Assembly (NCBI GenBank): GCA_031376285.1
Contig: JANMDN010000068.1
Coordinates: 1-64,000, forward strand
Source: JANMDN01 sp031376285
GTDB taxonomy: Bacteria > Actinomycetota > Thermoleophilia > Miltoncostaeales > Miltoncostaeaceae
Direction: 5' to 3'
DNA: 64,000 nt
Position 1 is the stretch's first letter. Every line of letters begins with the position of its first letter. Position numbers and translations under genes: made by a program. Of the stretch, positions 16,521-29,603 are shown one piece after another. The notes under the pieces are model-generated. The model did not search any database and had not been told where the DNA came from. It was given only the letters and a program-made list of their open reading frames with translations.

Positions 16521-17444
16521 GTGTCCGTACCCGCTCGTAAGGTGGTCGCCCTTCTCGGCGTCGCAGTTGTCGCGCTCACCGCCGCCGCGTGTGGCGGCGG
16601 TTCGTCCGCGTCGTCCGCGCTGAGCGCCGCCGACCTTCGAACGCAGGCCGACGCCATCTGCAAGACGTCCGATGACGCCATCGCCGCGCTCGGCGAGCCG
16701 AAGACAGCCGACGATCTCAAAACCTTCTTCCCCAAGGCACTCGACTCGGCCAAGACTCAACTCGCCGACCTGAAGAAGCTGAGTGCTCCGGACGAGCTGA
16801 AGAGTGAGTGGGACAGTGCCATCGTGCTGGTTTCGAAGCAGTACGACACCCTTGCCGCCGCGGGCGCCAAGATCGCCGGTGGCGCGGACCCGATCGCGAC
16901 GATCACGGCGGCATCGACCGAGGCCAATGCGAACGAAGACGCACTCAAGACGAAGGCCAAGGCCCTCGGCCTCACCGTGTGCGGGAAGGACGACACTTCG
17001 TCGGCGTCGTCAGGATCCGAGACAACGGGAACCGACACGACAGCGACGACCGATGGGGCCACCTCGACCACTGGTAGCGCGGTTGGAGTTGCGGACGCCG
17101 CGGCGTTTTCAACCGACACGACAGCGTTCGGCACTGCCCTTCAGGGCTGGGGAACCCTCGTCACGACCATCACGAGCGGCTCGGCGATCACCGAGAACAT
17201 CGACGCGCTTCGCGCCGACACGGACAAGGCCGAGGCCGCGCTCTCAAAGATGGACGGCTACACCATCAAGGACGCAACCCTCGAGGCCAAGCGCTCGGCG
17301 CTCGTTTCGAAGGGACGTGATCTCACGACCCTGATGCGTGAGTTCGAAAACGACGGCCCGACAAACAGCGACTCCAAGATGGCGGACCTCGTTTCGCGCT
17401 TCCAGACCGCCGTTCGCGACTTCACGACCGAGTTCGGTTCGTAG
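16521..17444 (+). CDS. helical surface lipoprotein
   Basis: 307-aa lipoprotein starting at GTG 16521 (AGGAG ribosome site). The signal MSVPARKVVALLGVAVVALTAAAC gives lipidation at Cys24. The mature part has two helical segments of similar style (SALSAADLRTQADAICKTSDDAIAAL and AFGTALQGWGTLVTTITSGSA, then TLMREFENDGPTNSDSKMADL). A Ser/Thr/Gly-rich linker of about 45 residues joins them. I recognise no enzymatic family; such proteins are common in actinobacterial envelopes. The longer upstream frame to 16362 is not needed. Confidence 0.75.
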   Translation: MSVPARKVVALLGVAVVALTAAACGGGSSASSALSAADLRTQADAICKTSDDAIAALGEPKTADDLKTFFPKALDSAKTQLADLKKLSAPDELKSEWDSAIVLVSKQYDTLAAAGAKIAGGADPIATITAASTEANANEDALKTKAKALGLTVCGKDDTSSASSGSETTGTDTTATTDGATSTTGSAVGVADAAAFSTDTTAFGTALQGWGTLVTTITSGSAITENIDALRADTDKAEAALSKMDGYTIKDATLEAKRSALVSKGRDLTTLMREFENDGPTNSDSKMADLVSRFQTAVRDFTTEFGS

Positions 17445-17647
17445 TTCTCGTTGTCCCTCTGCGGCGCCGTCGTTTCCGGCGTCGCCGGCGGTCGGGCACG
17501 TCTCGCAGCGGCTTGAACGTGAGTTGGCACAGTGTCGACACAAACGTCGCCAGCGGCGTGACGATTGCTGAATTACGCTGAAACCGGGTGGTGGTCCGGG
17601 GTGGCCCCCGCGCGCGAGCGCGGGCGAGCGGACGCGCGGGCGTGATA

Positions 17648-17659
17648 GAACGTATGTTC
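17648..17659. promoter_or_regulatory. LexA (SOS) box at dnaE2
   Basis: GAACGTATGTTC, matching GAAC-N4-GTTC, ends one base before the dnaE2 ATG (17661). The same motif overlaps the imuB start, supporting joint SOS control. Confidence 0.82.
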
Positions 17660-17660
17660 G

Positions 17661-20957
<3,297 letters not shown>

Positions 20958-20966
20958 GCGGCTCAC

Positions 20967-21869
20967 GTGACGGGCTCGGTAGGCTCGCCACAGGAACTCA
21001 AGACGGGGGACAACGTGCGGCGTATCGATGTTGGTGAGGTGAGCCTGGCGGTCCGGGAGGCCGGCTCGGGTGACCTTGTGGTCCTGCTCCACGGCTTCCC
21101 GGAGATCTCCTACTCGTGGCGCCACCAGCTCCCCGCGCTCGCCGAAGCCGGGTACCACCCCGTCGCGCCCGACCTCCGTGGCTACGGGGAGTCCGACGCC
21201 CCACCCGAGGTCTCCGACTACGGCTTCCCGAAACTCGTCGGCGACATCGCCGGTCTGATCGGAGCCCTCGGCGCCGAGCGCGCGCACGTCGTCGGGCATG
21301 ACTGGGGTGGAAGCATCGCTTGGGCGTTGGCGTCGCGAGCGCCTCACCTCGTTTCAAGCCTGACCATCCTCAACTGCCCCCATCCGGTCGCCTCGGCTGA
21401 GTGCAGGCAGGTGATCGAGCAGGCCCAAAAGAGCTGGTACATGCTGCTCTTCCAGTTTCCGGGTGTCGCGGAGGAATGGCTTGCGATGGACAACTTTGCG
21501 AACCTTCGGCGCTTTGTCTTCGACACCGCCGCACCCGGGACATTCTCCGCCGACGAGCAGACCGTCTTCTGCGACGCACTGGCCCGGCCAGGTCGCCTCA
21601 CCGCCGCGCTCAACTACTACCGGGCAAACATTCCCCCCGAGAACTGGCTGAAACCGCCGCCCGACCTTCCGCCGGTCACCGTCCCGACGACGATCATTTG
21701 GGGCGAGGCCGACGCCTACATGTCATCGGTGCTGCTGGATCGGTCGATCGAGAAGGTCGCTGGGCCGCTGCACGTCGAGCGCCTTCCGGGCGTCAGCCAC
21801 TGGGTTCAGCAGGAGGTACCCGATGTCGTCAACCGACTGCTCCTCGAAGCCCTTGCGCGGACCGCGTAG
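20967..21869 (+). CDS. alpha/beta hydrolase, epoxide hydrolase-like
   Basis: 300-aa alpha/beta hydrolase. The oxyanion region is VVLLHGFPEISYSWRHQLPAL, DLRGYGESDAP follows, and the nucleophile elbow is VVGHDWGGSIAWALA with Asp as nucleophile. The lid domain is Trp/Tyr-rich, and the late acid/His are in IIWGEADAYMSS and GVSHWVQQEVPDVV. HGFPE plus GHDWGG is characteristic of soluble epoxide hydrolases and haloacetate dehalogenases, which cannot be told apart here. It starts 9 nt after dnaE2 and may be in the same transcript. Its 3' end overlaps the GH3 gene by 47 nt. Confidence 0.85.
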   Translation: MTGSVGSPQELKTGDNVRRIDVGEVSLAVREAGSGDLVVLLHGFPEISYSWRHQLPALAEAGYHPVAPDLRGYGESDAPPEVSDYGFPKLVGDIAGLIGALGAERAHVVGHDWGGSIAWALASRAPHLVSSLTILNCPHPVASAECRQVIEQAQKSWYMLLFQFPGVAEEWLAMDNFANLRRFVFDTAAPGTFSADEQTVFCDALARPGRLTAALNYYRANIPPENWLKPPPDLPPVTVPTTIIWGEADAYMSSVLLDRSIEKVAGPLHVERLPGVSHWVQQEVPDVVNRLLLEALARTA

Positions 21870-22905
21870 TGCGGGCACAGTCGGGGCGCTCATCGCCCTG
21901 GTGACGACGCCGGCTTCCGCGGCCGAACTCCGCGACGCGCAGCTCGCCGGCCAACGCATCGTCACGGCATTCCGAGGCACGACCCTGCGCCCGTCGCTTG
22001 CGAGCCGCATCCGCCACGGTGAGATCGCCGGGGTCATTCTGTTCGGTCGTAACATCCAGTCGCTCGCCCAGACCCGCAAGCTCATCGCGGACATCCAAGC
22101 TGTGCCCCGCCCGGCGGCGTTGCGAGGCCCCCTGTTCGTCATGATCGATCAGGAGGGTGGCCCCGTCCGACGGCTCCCCGGCGGGCCGCGGGCCGCCGCA
22201 TCCATTCTGACCGATGCCGAAGCCCGCGCCGCCGGACGGGAAGCCGGGAGTCTTCTCCGGGCGGTCGGCGCGAACGTCAACCTCGCTCCGGTGGCGGACG
22301 TCGGCCGCCCGGGTAGCTTCGTTCGCCTCCAGCGTCGAAGCTACGGCGGTGATTCTGCGGCGGTGGCCTCGCGCGTTCTCGCGTTTCATCGCGGGCTGCG
22401 CGATCTAGGGATTCTTGGCAGCGCGAAGCACTTCCCCGGTCTGGGCGCCGCCCGCGTCAACACCGACCTTGCCCCGAGCCGTGTCCCGACCTCCCTCGCG
22501 GTACTTCGGGGTATCGACGAGCCGCCGTTTTCCGCGCTGTCGCGCGACGCCATCGCTTTCGTGATGCTCTCGTCGGCCAGCTATCCCGCGCTCGCAGACG
22601 GGCCCGCGGTCCTTTCGCGACGTGTGGTCACGGGTGAGCTTCGCGAGCGCCTTGGGTTTCGGGGCCTGACGATCACCGACAGTCTGAACGCACCCGCGCT
22701 TCGTCCGCACGGTGGACCGGGCCCGGCGGCGGTGCGGGCCGCGGCAGCGGGAGTCGACATCATGCTCCCGACAAGCGAGGGCGCCGCCACCGCCGTGCAG
22801 CGCAGTCTGATCAACGCCCTCCGGTCGGGTCGCCTCCGACGGGGGCCCGCGCGGGCATCGGTCTCACGCATCCTTGCCCTTCGGGCAACGCTGCCGCGAG
22901 GCTGA
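21823..22905 (+). CDS. glycoside hydrolase family 3 (NagZ-like)
   Basis: 360-aa GH3 catalytic domain, single TIM-barrel size. Motifs: GEIAGVILFGRNIQSLAQTRKLIADI, LFVMIDQEGGPVRRLPG, VGANVNLAPVADVGRPGSF, LGSAKHFPGLGAARVNTDLA, and the catalytic aspartate in LGFRGLTITDSL. The KHFPG element fits beta-N-acetylhexosaminidases, but the Asp-His dyad loop of classical NagZ (DTH) reads NTD here, so substrate is uncertain. A hydrophobic N-terminus (TVGALIALVTTPASA) suggests export. The ATG used lies inside the upstream hydrolase gene; a downstream start is possible. Confidence 0.85.
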   Translation: MSSTDCSSKPLRGPRSAGTVGALIALVTTPASAAELRDAQLAGQRIVTAFRGTTLRPSLASRIRHGEIAGVILFGRNIQSLAQTRKLIADIQAVPRPAALRGPLFVMIDQEGGPVRRLPGGPRAAASILTDAEARAAGREAGSLLRAVGANVNLAPVADVGRPGSFVRLQRRSYGGDSAAVASRVLAFHRGLRDLGILGSAKHFPGLGAARVNTDLAPSRVPTSLAVLRGIDEPPFSALSRDAIAFVMLSSASYPALADGPAVLSRRVVTGELRERLGFRGLTITDSLNAPALRPHGGPGPAAVRAAAAGVDIMLPTSEGAATAVQRSLINALRSGRLRRGPARASVSRILALRATLPRG

Positions 22906-22959
22906 CCCAAATTCCCGAAGGCCATTGACCGCGGGCCCTGTGGTGCTACGCTCGCCGCC

Positions 22960-25476
22960 GTGGCGAAGGCCCTCATCATCTGCGAGAAACCCTCTGTGGC
23001 CACCGACGTGGCGGCAGCACTCCCCGGGAAGTTCTCTAAACGTGACGACTTCTTCGAGGGACCCGACTCCATCGTGGCCTTCGCGGTCGGGCATCTGGTC
23101 GAGCAGGTCGACCCGGACGCGTACGACCCGAAGTTCAAGAAGTGGCGCTACGAGGACCTCCCGATCGTTCCCGAGACCTTCAAGTATGAGGCCCGCGACG
23201 CCCGCGCCGCCAAGCAGCTGAAGGCCCTTCACAAGCTTATGGGGAGCGCCGAGATCGACCACTTCGTGAACGCCTGCGACGCGGGACGCGAAGGCGAACT
23301 GATCTTCAAGCTCATCCTCCAGACCGCCCCGAAGGCCGCGAAGTCAAAGCCCGTCGAGCGCGCATGGTTCTCGTCGATGACGAAGGCCGCGATCAAGGAC
23401 GCCTTCGAGCACCTCCGAGACGACGCGCAGATGCGCCCACTTGAGGAAGCGGCGCGGGCCAGGAGCGAGGCGGACTGGCTCGTCGGCATGAACGCCACTC
23501 GCGCGGCGACCACCAAGGCGGGCTCTGCTCGCAAGGTGCTCTCACTTGGCCGGGTGCAGACGCCCACACTCGCGATGATCGTGCGACGCGATCTCGAGAT
23601 CGACGCGTTCGTCCCAGAGGACTACTGGGAGGTCGAGGCGCAGTTCGCAGGCGGCGCGAGCACCTACCTCGGTCTCTGGCACGAGGGTTCGACGACACGC
23701 CTACTTGCCGCCGAGCCGGCCGAGGCAATTGTCGCGGCCACACGCGGAGTGAAGGGCACGGTCGAGTCGGTCGAGACGAAGCCCCAGACCGACCAGGCGC
23801 CACTCCTCTACGACCTGACGACCCTTCAGCGTGAGGCAAACAGCCGCTTCGGCTTCTCGGCCCAGCGAACGCTCTCGACCGCGCAGGCGCTCTACGACCA
23901 GCACAAGCTGCTGACCTATCCGAGGACGAACTCGCGCTATCTCACAACCGAGATGATCGACGAGCTGAGGCCAACGGCCGCGCAGGTCGGCGCGGCGGGG
24001 CCGGAGTACGCCGACGCCGCCCGCTACGTCGTCAACCTCGACAAGCTGCCGCTCGGCCGCGTGGTGAACGACGCCAAAGTCGGCGACCACCACGCGATCA
24101 TCCCCACCAACGCGGATCAGGGCCTCGGTGGCCTGAACCGCGACGAGCGTCGCCTATACGACATGGTCGCTCGACGCTTTCTGGCCGCGTTCCACCCGCC
24201 AGCGAAGCTTGAGCGCACGGTCGTCGAGACGCGGGTTGGCGACCACCTCTTCCGCAGCCGCGGCAAGGTGCTGATCGAAGCTGGATGGCGCGCCGTCTAC
24301 GGCGACGAGGCCACGCCTCAAGCCGACGCGGCCCCTGACGAGGAACGTGATCAGTCCCTCCCGAAGCTCGCGGCGGGCGACGACGTCACGTGCACCGGCG
24401 TCTCCGCCCTTGCGAAGCGCACGAAGCCCCCGGGGCGTTACTCGGACAACACACTCCTTCGAGCCATGGAGACCGCGGGGAAGCTCGTCGAAGACGACGA
24501 GGTCGCGGATGCCATGAAGGACGCGGGCATCGGCACGCCCGCCACCCGCGCAGCAACGATCGAACGTCTGATCGACGCGGAGTACGTCGAGCGAGAAGGC
24601 CGAGGCCTGCGGGCGACCGAGAAGGCCGTCGGCCTTGTCACCATGCTCGGCGACCACCTGCTGACAAGCCCCGAGCTGACCGGCCGCTGGGAGCAGCGCC
24701 TCAACCAGATCGAGCGCGGTGAAGAGCGCCACGCGGACTTCCGTCGCGAAATCGAATCCTTCACCCGGGAGGTCGTCGAGTGGTTCGCCGATCGCACCCG
24801 CGATGACCTGCGCGTCGAGCGTCGCCCTCTTGCGCCGTGCCCCACGCCGGGGTGCGAGGGCACGATCGTCGAGTACCCGAAGAGCTACGGCTGCAACTCC
24901 TACACGTCGAAGGAGGAGACCGGCTGCGGGTACACGCTCTGGAAGCAGATGAACGGCAAGGCGGTCTCCCGCGAAGAGGCACTCGAGCACATCGCCGCGG
25001 GTAGGTCGAGCAAGGATCTGGTGGTCGAGCGCGAGACGCTCGGGACGTGCCCGACGCCCGACTGCGGTGGCGACATCGTCGAACGCACAAAAAGCTACGG
25101 CTGCACGAGCTGGAAGAGCCGCACCGAGACCGGCTGCGGCTTTGTCATCTGGAAGAGGGTCCGTGGCCAGAAGGACGAGGTCGATGTCGAGACCGCCCGC
25201 CAGATGGTCGCCGACGGCACGACCAACGCGGCCGCGTCGCCGTCTTCAGAGCCGATCGGCCCGTGTCCGATCTGCGACGGGCAGATCAAGGAGAACAGCC
25301 GGGCCTACGGGTGTTCGAGCTGGAAGAGCCGGAAGAACACCGGTTGTGGTTTCGTGATCTGGAAGCGCGAGCGAGGCGGGCACGAAGTGTCCCGTGAGGA
25401 GGCCCTCGAGCGTCTTGAGGACGCTCGCAAGGAACGCGAAGCCGGCGAGACCGCCCCGGTCACCGCAGGTTCCTAG
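22960..25476 (+). CDS. topB: DNA topoisomerase III (type IA)
   Basis: 838-aa type IA topoisomerase starting at GTG 22960. The TOPRIM domain has ALIICEKPSVATDVA and NACDAGREGELIFKL. The catalytic Tyr is in KLLTYPRTNSRYL. Domain II pieces are SLGRVQTPTLAMIVRRD and GIGTPATRAATIERLIDAEYVER. The C-terminus carries three repeats with CPTPGC/CPTPDC/CPIC and YGC-x6-TGCG pairs (about residues 626-830), each followed by a WK[QR] segment and an acidic helix. These resemble topoisomerase C-terminal repeats that likely bind zinc or DNA. It relaxes or decatenates single-strand-containing DNA. No plasmid or conjugation genes surround it. Confidence 0.93.
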   Translation: MAKALIICEKPSVATDVAAALPGKFSKRDDFFEGPDSIVAFAVGHLVEQVDPDAYDPKFKKWRYEDLPIVPETFKYEARDARAAKQLKALHKLMGSAEIDHFVNACDAGREGELIFKLILQTAPKAAKSKPVERAWFSSMTKAAIKDAFEHLRDDAQMRPLEEAARARSEADWLVGMNATRAATTKAGSARKVLSLGRVQTPTLAMIVRRDLEIDAFVPEDYWEVEAQFAGGASTYLGLWHEGSTTRLLAAEPAEAIVAATRGVKGTVESVETKPQTDQAPLLYDLTTLQREANSRFGFSAQRTLSTAQALYDQHKLLTYPRTNSRYLTTEMIDELRPTAAQVGAAGPEYADAARYVVNLDKLPLGRVVNDAKVGDHHAIIPTNADQGLGGLNRDERRLYDMVARRFLAAFHPPAKLERTVVETRVGDHLFRSRGKVLIEAGWRAVYGDEATPQADAAPDEERDQSLPKLAAGDDVTCTGVSALAKRTKPPGRYSDNTLLRAMETAGKLVEDDEVADAMKDAGIGTPATRAATIERLIDAEYVEREGRGLRATEKAVGLVTMLGDHLLTSPELTGRWEQRLNQIERGEERHADFRREIESFTREVVEWFADRTRDDLRVERRPLAPCPTPGCEGTIVEYPKSYGCNSYTSKEETGCGYTLWKQMNGKAVSREEALEHIAAGRSSKDLVVERETLGTCPTPDCGGDIVERTKSYGCTSWKSRTETGCGFVIWKRVRGQKDEVDVETARQMVADGTTNAAASPSSEPIGPCPICDGQIKENSRAYGCSSWKSRKNTGCGFVIWKRERGGHEVSREEALERLEDARKEREAGETAPVTAGS

Positions 25477-25805
25477 CCTCAAGCTCGACCACGTCGGGCC
25501 GGGACCTTCGGTCCCATCATCACCACCTTCGCGCCACGAATAGCCACTATTGCAGGCAGTTCATGGATGACGAGCGTCGTCCTGAGCGCGAGCCGTGGCA
25601 TCGCCCGCCCGCCGCTCGGGGCCAAGACCTATACCTCCGGTCAGTTGGGCCCACTACCAAGGTGCAGGTTCTGTGCATATCGCGCAGATGGCGTGAGGTT
25701 GACGCGTTAGCACGACGCTAACTTCATCCATGCAACCACAACACACGTTCTGCCTCTGGCGCTGGGACGGCGCCAACGGGGGGCAAGCGAAAGGACACCA
25801 CCGAA
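25477..25805. other. intergenic region with two inverted repeats
   Basis: 329 bp between topB and the subtilase. A compact hairpin GGGACC-TTC-GGTCCC lies at 25501-25515, just after topB, but no T tract follows, so it is at best a weak terminator. A second inverted repeat GTTAGC-ACGAC-GCTAAC (25706-25722) follows a TTGACG at 25699, about 85 bp before the subtilase ATG, and could be its promoter/operator. No known riboswitch consensus was recognised. Confidence 0.45.
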
Positions 25806-27755
25806 ATGGGCATGGACGCCTCTCGTGGCCACGGACGGCCGCAAACCGACTCACGTACGGATGGAGTCAGCTGGGCAACCCCTGAAGGCGTGACGTGGGG
25901 CACTCCCCGCGGCGTCACCTGGGCAACTCCCAACGGAGTGACCTGGGCAGTGCCGGCGCTTCGTGGCCTCGGCGCCGCGGCTGTGCTGGCAGCGCTCGGC
26001 ATTGTCGCCCCTGGCGCGGCGATCGCAGCACCGCCATCGCTTGCACCAGGAATGACGAGCGTGATCGTGCGTGAGAACTCCGGTGCCGGAGATGCCCCAG
26101 AGCGCGCGGTTGTCGCCCTCGGCGGCACCGTCGGTCGCCAGCTCTCGATCGTGAACGGCTTCGCCGCTACGGTGCCGAGCTCGGCAGTCGCCGGCCTCAT
26201 GACCGCTGCCGGGATCGCTTCGGTGACCGATGACCAACGGCTCTCTCCGGCAGGACGGCGCTATGGGCGTGGAAGTCGCAAGAACCCAGGCGGCGTCGCA
26301 GACGACACCATGGGAGGGAACTACGAGGGAACCGACTACGACCCCTCGGTGGTCCCAACCTCGATGTACCGCGCCGAACGGCTGGCTGGAGGCACGAACT
26401 ACTGGGCCGCCGGCTTCACCGGTGAAGGCGTCGGCGTTGCCCTGATCGACACGGGGGTCACCCCGGTCAAGGGTCTCGACGCCCCGGGCAAGATCATCAA
26501 CGGCCCGGACCTTTCGTTTGACTCGCAGGACCCCACTCGGACCTATCTCGACGGATTCGGCCACGGGACCCACCTCGCCGGAATCATCGCCGGCAATGAC
26601 CTGACCGGTAAAGGCGTCGGGACCTACCTCAAGAAGGCCAACTCGAACAAGTTCCTCGGCATGGCCCCTGACGCGCACATCGTGAACGTCAAGGTCGGCG
26701 ACTCAAACGGCGTCACCGACGTCAGCCAGGTCATCGCCGCGATCGATTGGGTGGTCGCGCACAAGGACGACCCGGGTCTCAACATCAAGGCGATCGAACT
26801 CGCCTATGGCGTCGACAGCGCCCAGGATTACCGGATCGACCCGCTGACCTACGCCGTCGAGCAGGCCTGGCGCAAGGGCGTGACGGTCGTCGTCGCGGCC
26901 GGTAACGGTGGCAAGGACGCCTCCGGTGAGGGCGCTGGGCTTCTGAGCCCCGCCAAGGACCCGTTCGTCCTCGCAGTCGGCGCACAGGACCCGAACGGCA
27001 CGAACGACGCCGACAACGATTCTGTCGCCGCCTTCTCGAGCAGCGGCCGTGCCGACGGACGTCCTCCGGACCTCGTCGCTCCCGGGGTGTCGCTCCCAAG
27101 CCTTCGCGTGCCAGAATCAACCCTGGACCGCGAGCACGGTGGTGCCCGCGTCGGGATGCGTTTCCTCAAGGGTGGCGGGACATCCCAAGCATCGGCGCTC
27201 GTCGCTGGCGCGGTCGCGCTGATCGCTCAGCAGCGCCCGTCCATCTCGAGCGACGCCGTGAAGGCGCTCATCCTCGAGAACGCCTCAGACATGAAGGGAG
27301 AGTCGGACCTCACCATGGGCGAGGGACGTCTGAACTTGGCGTCGATTCTCGAAAGCCCCGTGCCGGCTAAGCACGCGCAGCCTTGGGAGCAGGCGACGGG
27401 TACCGGATCACTTGACGCCGCCCGTGGCACCCACCGCGCCACCCTGGATGGCAAGCCGATCTCGGGTGAGGTCGACATCTTCGGCAAGGCGTTCGACTCG
27501 GCCGCGATGGCCAAGGCGATGGCAGACGGTACTGCCTGGACCGATGGAACCTGGAACGGATCCTCCTGGAGCGGTTCGAGCTGGAGCGGCTCCTCCTGGA
27601 GCGGATCGAGTTGGAGCGGATCGAGTTGGAGCGGATCAAGTTGGACCGGTTCGAGCTGGAGCGGTTCGAGCTGGAGCGGATCGAGCTGGAGTGGATCAAG
27701 TTGGAGCGGCTCCTCCTGGAGCGGATCGAGTTGGAGCGGTAGCAGCTGGTCCTAG
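25806..27755 (+). CDS. S8 subtilase with Trp-Ser-Gly repeat tail
   Basis: 649-aa secreted serine protease. Residues 14-48 hold four tandem [ED/G]GV[ST]W.[TV]P motifs, followed by a hydrophobic signal-like segment (about 50-74, ending AIAA). A propeptide-like region follows (SVIVREN...VVALGGTVGRQLSIVNGFAATVP). The catalytic domain has Asp in VGVALIDTGVTPVKG, His in DGFGHGTHLAGIIAG and Ser in GGGTSQASALVAGAV. The segment expected to carry the oxyanion-hole region reads IELAYGVDSAQD rather than the usual NMSLG type. The last 75 residues are about 14 repeats of the pentapeptide WSGSS. An imperfect GTTCGAGCTGGAGCG-type DNA repeat encodes them. The tail resembles surface-display or wall-binding modules, but its role is unknown. 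Confidence 0.9.
   Translation: MGMDASRGHGRPQTDSRTDGVSWATPEGVTWGTPRGVTWATPNGVTWAVPALRGLGAAAVLAALGIVAPGAAIAAPPSLAPGMTSVIVRENSGAGDAPERAVVALGGTVGRQLSIVNGFAATVPSSAVAGLMTAAGIASVTDDQRLSPAGRRYGRGSRKNPGGVADDTMGGNYEGTDYDPSVVPTSMYRAERLAGGTNYWAAGFTGEGVGVALIDTGVTPVKGLDAPGKIINGPDLSFDSQDPTRTYLDGFGHGTHLAGIIAGNDLTGKGVGTYLKKANSNKFLGMAPDAHIVNVKVGDSNGVTDVSQVIAAIDWVVAHKDDPGLNIKAIELAYGVDSAQDYRIDPLTYAVEQAWRKGVTVVVAAGNGGKDASGEGAGLLSPAKDPFVLAVGAQDPNGTNDADNDSVAAFSSSGRADGRPPDLVAPGVSLPSLRVPESTLDREHGGARVGMRFLKGGGTSQASALVAGAVALIAQQRPSISSDAVKALILENASDMKGESDLTMGEGRLNLASILESPVPAKHAQPWEQATGTGSLDAARGTHRATLDGKPISGEVDIFGKAFDSAAMAKAMADGTAWTDGTWNGSSWSGSSWSGSSWSGSSWSGSSWSGSSWTGSSWSGSSWSGSSWSGSSWSGSSWSGSSWSGSSWS
27545..27753 (+). 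repeat. 15-bp tandem repeats encoding WSGSS
   Basis: About 14 units of 15 bp, with synonymous variation (AGCTGG/AGTTGG/TCCTGG and GGTTCG/GGATCG/GGCTCC), encode the pentapeptide tail of the subtilase. The synonymous drift shows selection on the peptide rather than a very recent expansion. Confidence 0.9.
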
Positions 27756-27779
27756 ACCCGCTGTAACCGAAGGTCCTTG

Positions 27780-27812
27780 GGGGGCGCAGCCCCGTGCGGC
27801 AGCGCCCCCTTT
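27780..27812 (+). terminator. rho-independent terminator after the subtilase
   Basis: GGGGGCGC (27780-27787) pairs with GCGCCCCC (27802-27809) around a 14-nt loop, followed by TTT. It is placed 25 nt after the subtilase stop. Confidence 0.7.
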
Positions 27813-27957
27813 CGCATTTGCAAGCGCGTGTCAGACACCTGCGCGTGTGACCTCAACGGTCCGGTTGATGGTGCTTCGGAGCTGAGCGGGGGTGCGGGTT
27901 CCGGGTTCGCCATGAGGGCCCTGCAAGCGGCGATGGCGGTGTCCGCGAGGGCCGCGG

Positions 27958-28542
<585 letters not shown>

Positions 28543-28592
28543 GCGTATCGTTTCTCCATTCTGTGAAGCGGCCGCCTTCGCGGTCTCCCTCG

Positions 28593-28755
28593 CGCCTGGC
28601 TCGATCTGACCAGCTTCGAGCGGTACGTCTGGTTCTCCTTCGTCGGCGCCGTCGCAACGGTCCGCTGTCCACCTGATCGGCGGTGTCGCCGGGGTGGCGC
28701 GACGCTCGTCCGGCTGACGCTGGCCGGGGTCGCGCTCGGTGCAAAGATGACGCGC
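28593..28755 (+). pseudogene. remnant of a FecCD-type iron-siderophore permease
   Basis: In shifting frames the plus strand reads DLTSFERYVWFSFVGAV and then RRGGATLVRLTLAGVALGA. These resemble the consecutive segments around the conserved GR.GATP.RL.LAG motif of FecCD permeases. At least one frameshift lies between them and nothing else of the gene survives. It sits between the truncated UvrA and a nitroreductase, in a stretch without intact genes. Confidence 0.45.
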
Positions 28756-28871
28756 AACGACGAGTGCGGCTCCTACGGGTTGCGACGGCGTGCGAGGATT
28801 CCGCCGTCAATCGTCGCCGAGCACGGCAATCGCCGCCGCTCGCGGCTCCACCACGACGAGAAGGGACCTCC

Positions 28872-29540
28872 GTGGAGGCACTCGAAGCGATCCGCAAACG
28901 GCGAAGTGTTCGCCAGTACACCGACCAGCCCGTCGCCGATGAGGACATCGATCGACTGCTGCGCCTCGCGCTCGTCGCGCCGACGGGTGGCATGGCCCAG
29001 GCCTGGAGCTTCATCGTCGTGCGCGAGCCCGACGTTCGCCTCAAGGTGGCAAACCTCGTCATCGCCGGTGGCGGCCAGTACTTCTACATGATGCGGCCGC
29101 GGGCAGAGGCCGCGACCGACGCCCAGCACATGGAGTGGGCAAACGGCTACGCCGAACAAGCGATCGGCTCCTACCGAGACGTTCCCGCGTGGATCATCGG
29201 CCTCGTCGTACCGCGCAACACCTTCCCGGAAGCGCACCGCGCCCAGGAGCGCGTCGCCGACCTCGTGTCGATGGGCTTTGCGATGGAGAACCTCTACGTC
29301 GCGGCGCGCTCGATGGGACTCGGCACGGTTCCGACCGTGTTTCACTGGTTCGTCGAGGACACGTTCCGCGAACTCCTGCGCATTCCCGCCGAGCTGGAGA
29401 TTCCGCTCATCACCCCCCTCGGCTACCCGAAGGCCTTCCCAGAGGGGCTGCCGCCTGCTCTCGCCGCCATCCGGCGCCCATGGCGAACACTCGTGCACGA
29501 CGACACGTGGGGCAACCCGCGAGAGGCCCCAACGCGGTAG
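28872..29540 (+). CDS. nitroreductase-family protein
   Basis: 222-aa flavoprotein of the nitroreductase fold, starting at GTG 28872 with AAGGGA upstream. The FMN-binding Arg cluster is EALEAIRKRRSVRQYTDQPV; then LLRLALVAPTGGMAQAWSFIVV, SMGFAMENLYVAARSMGLGTV and LITPLGYPKAFPEGLP. Such enzymes reduce nitroaromatics, quinones or act in flavin-linked dehalogenation or saturation; the substrate is not readable. The long upstream frame from 28683 covers the FecCD remnant and is not coding. Not obviously linked to the thiamine cluster that follows. Confidence 0.88.
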   Translation: MEALEAIRKRRSVRQYTDQPVADEDIDRLLRLALVAPTGGMAQAWSFIVVREPDVRLKVANLVIAGGGQYFYMMRPRAEAATDAQHMEWANGYAEQAIGSYRDVPAWIIGLVVPRNTFPEAHRAQERVADLVSMGFAMENLYVAARSMGLGTVPTVFHWFVEDTFRELLRIPAELEIPLITPLGYPKAFPEGLPPALAAIRRPWRTLVHDDTWGNPREAPTR

Positions 29541-29603
29541 CGGTCACGGTTGGCGGGTCGGCCTTCCTGCGCCGGCCCGCCAGCGGTAGTGTCTAGAAGA
29601 GAT

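Noticed and set aside
25501..25515. topB terminator
   Set aside because: Good GC hairpin but no T tract on either strand; left as an inverted repeat only.
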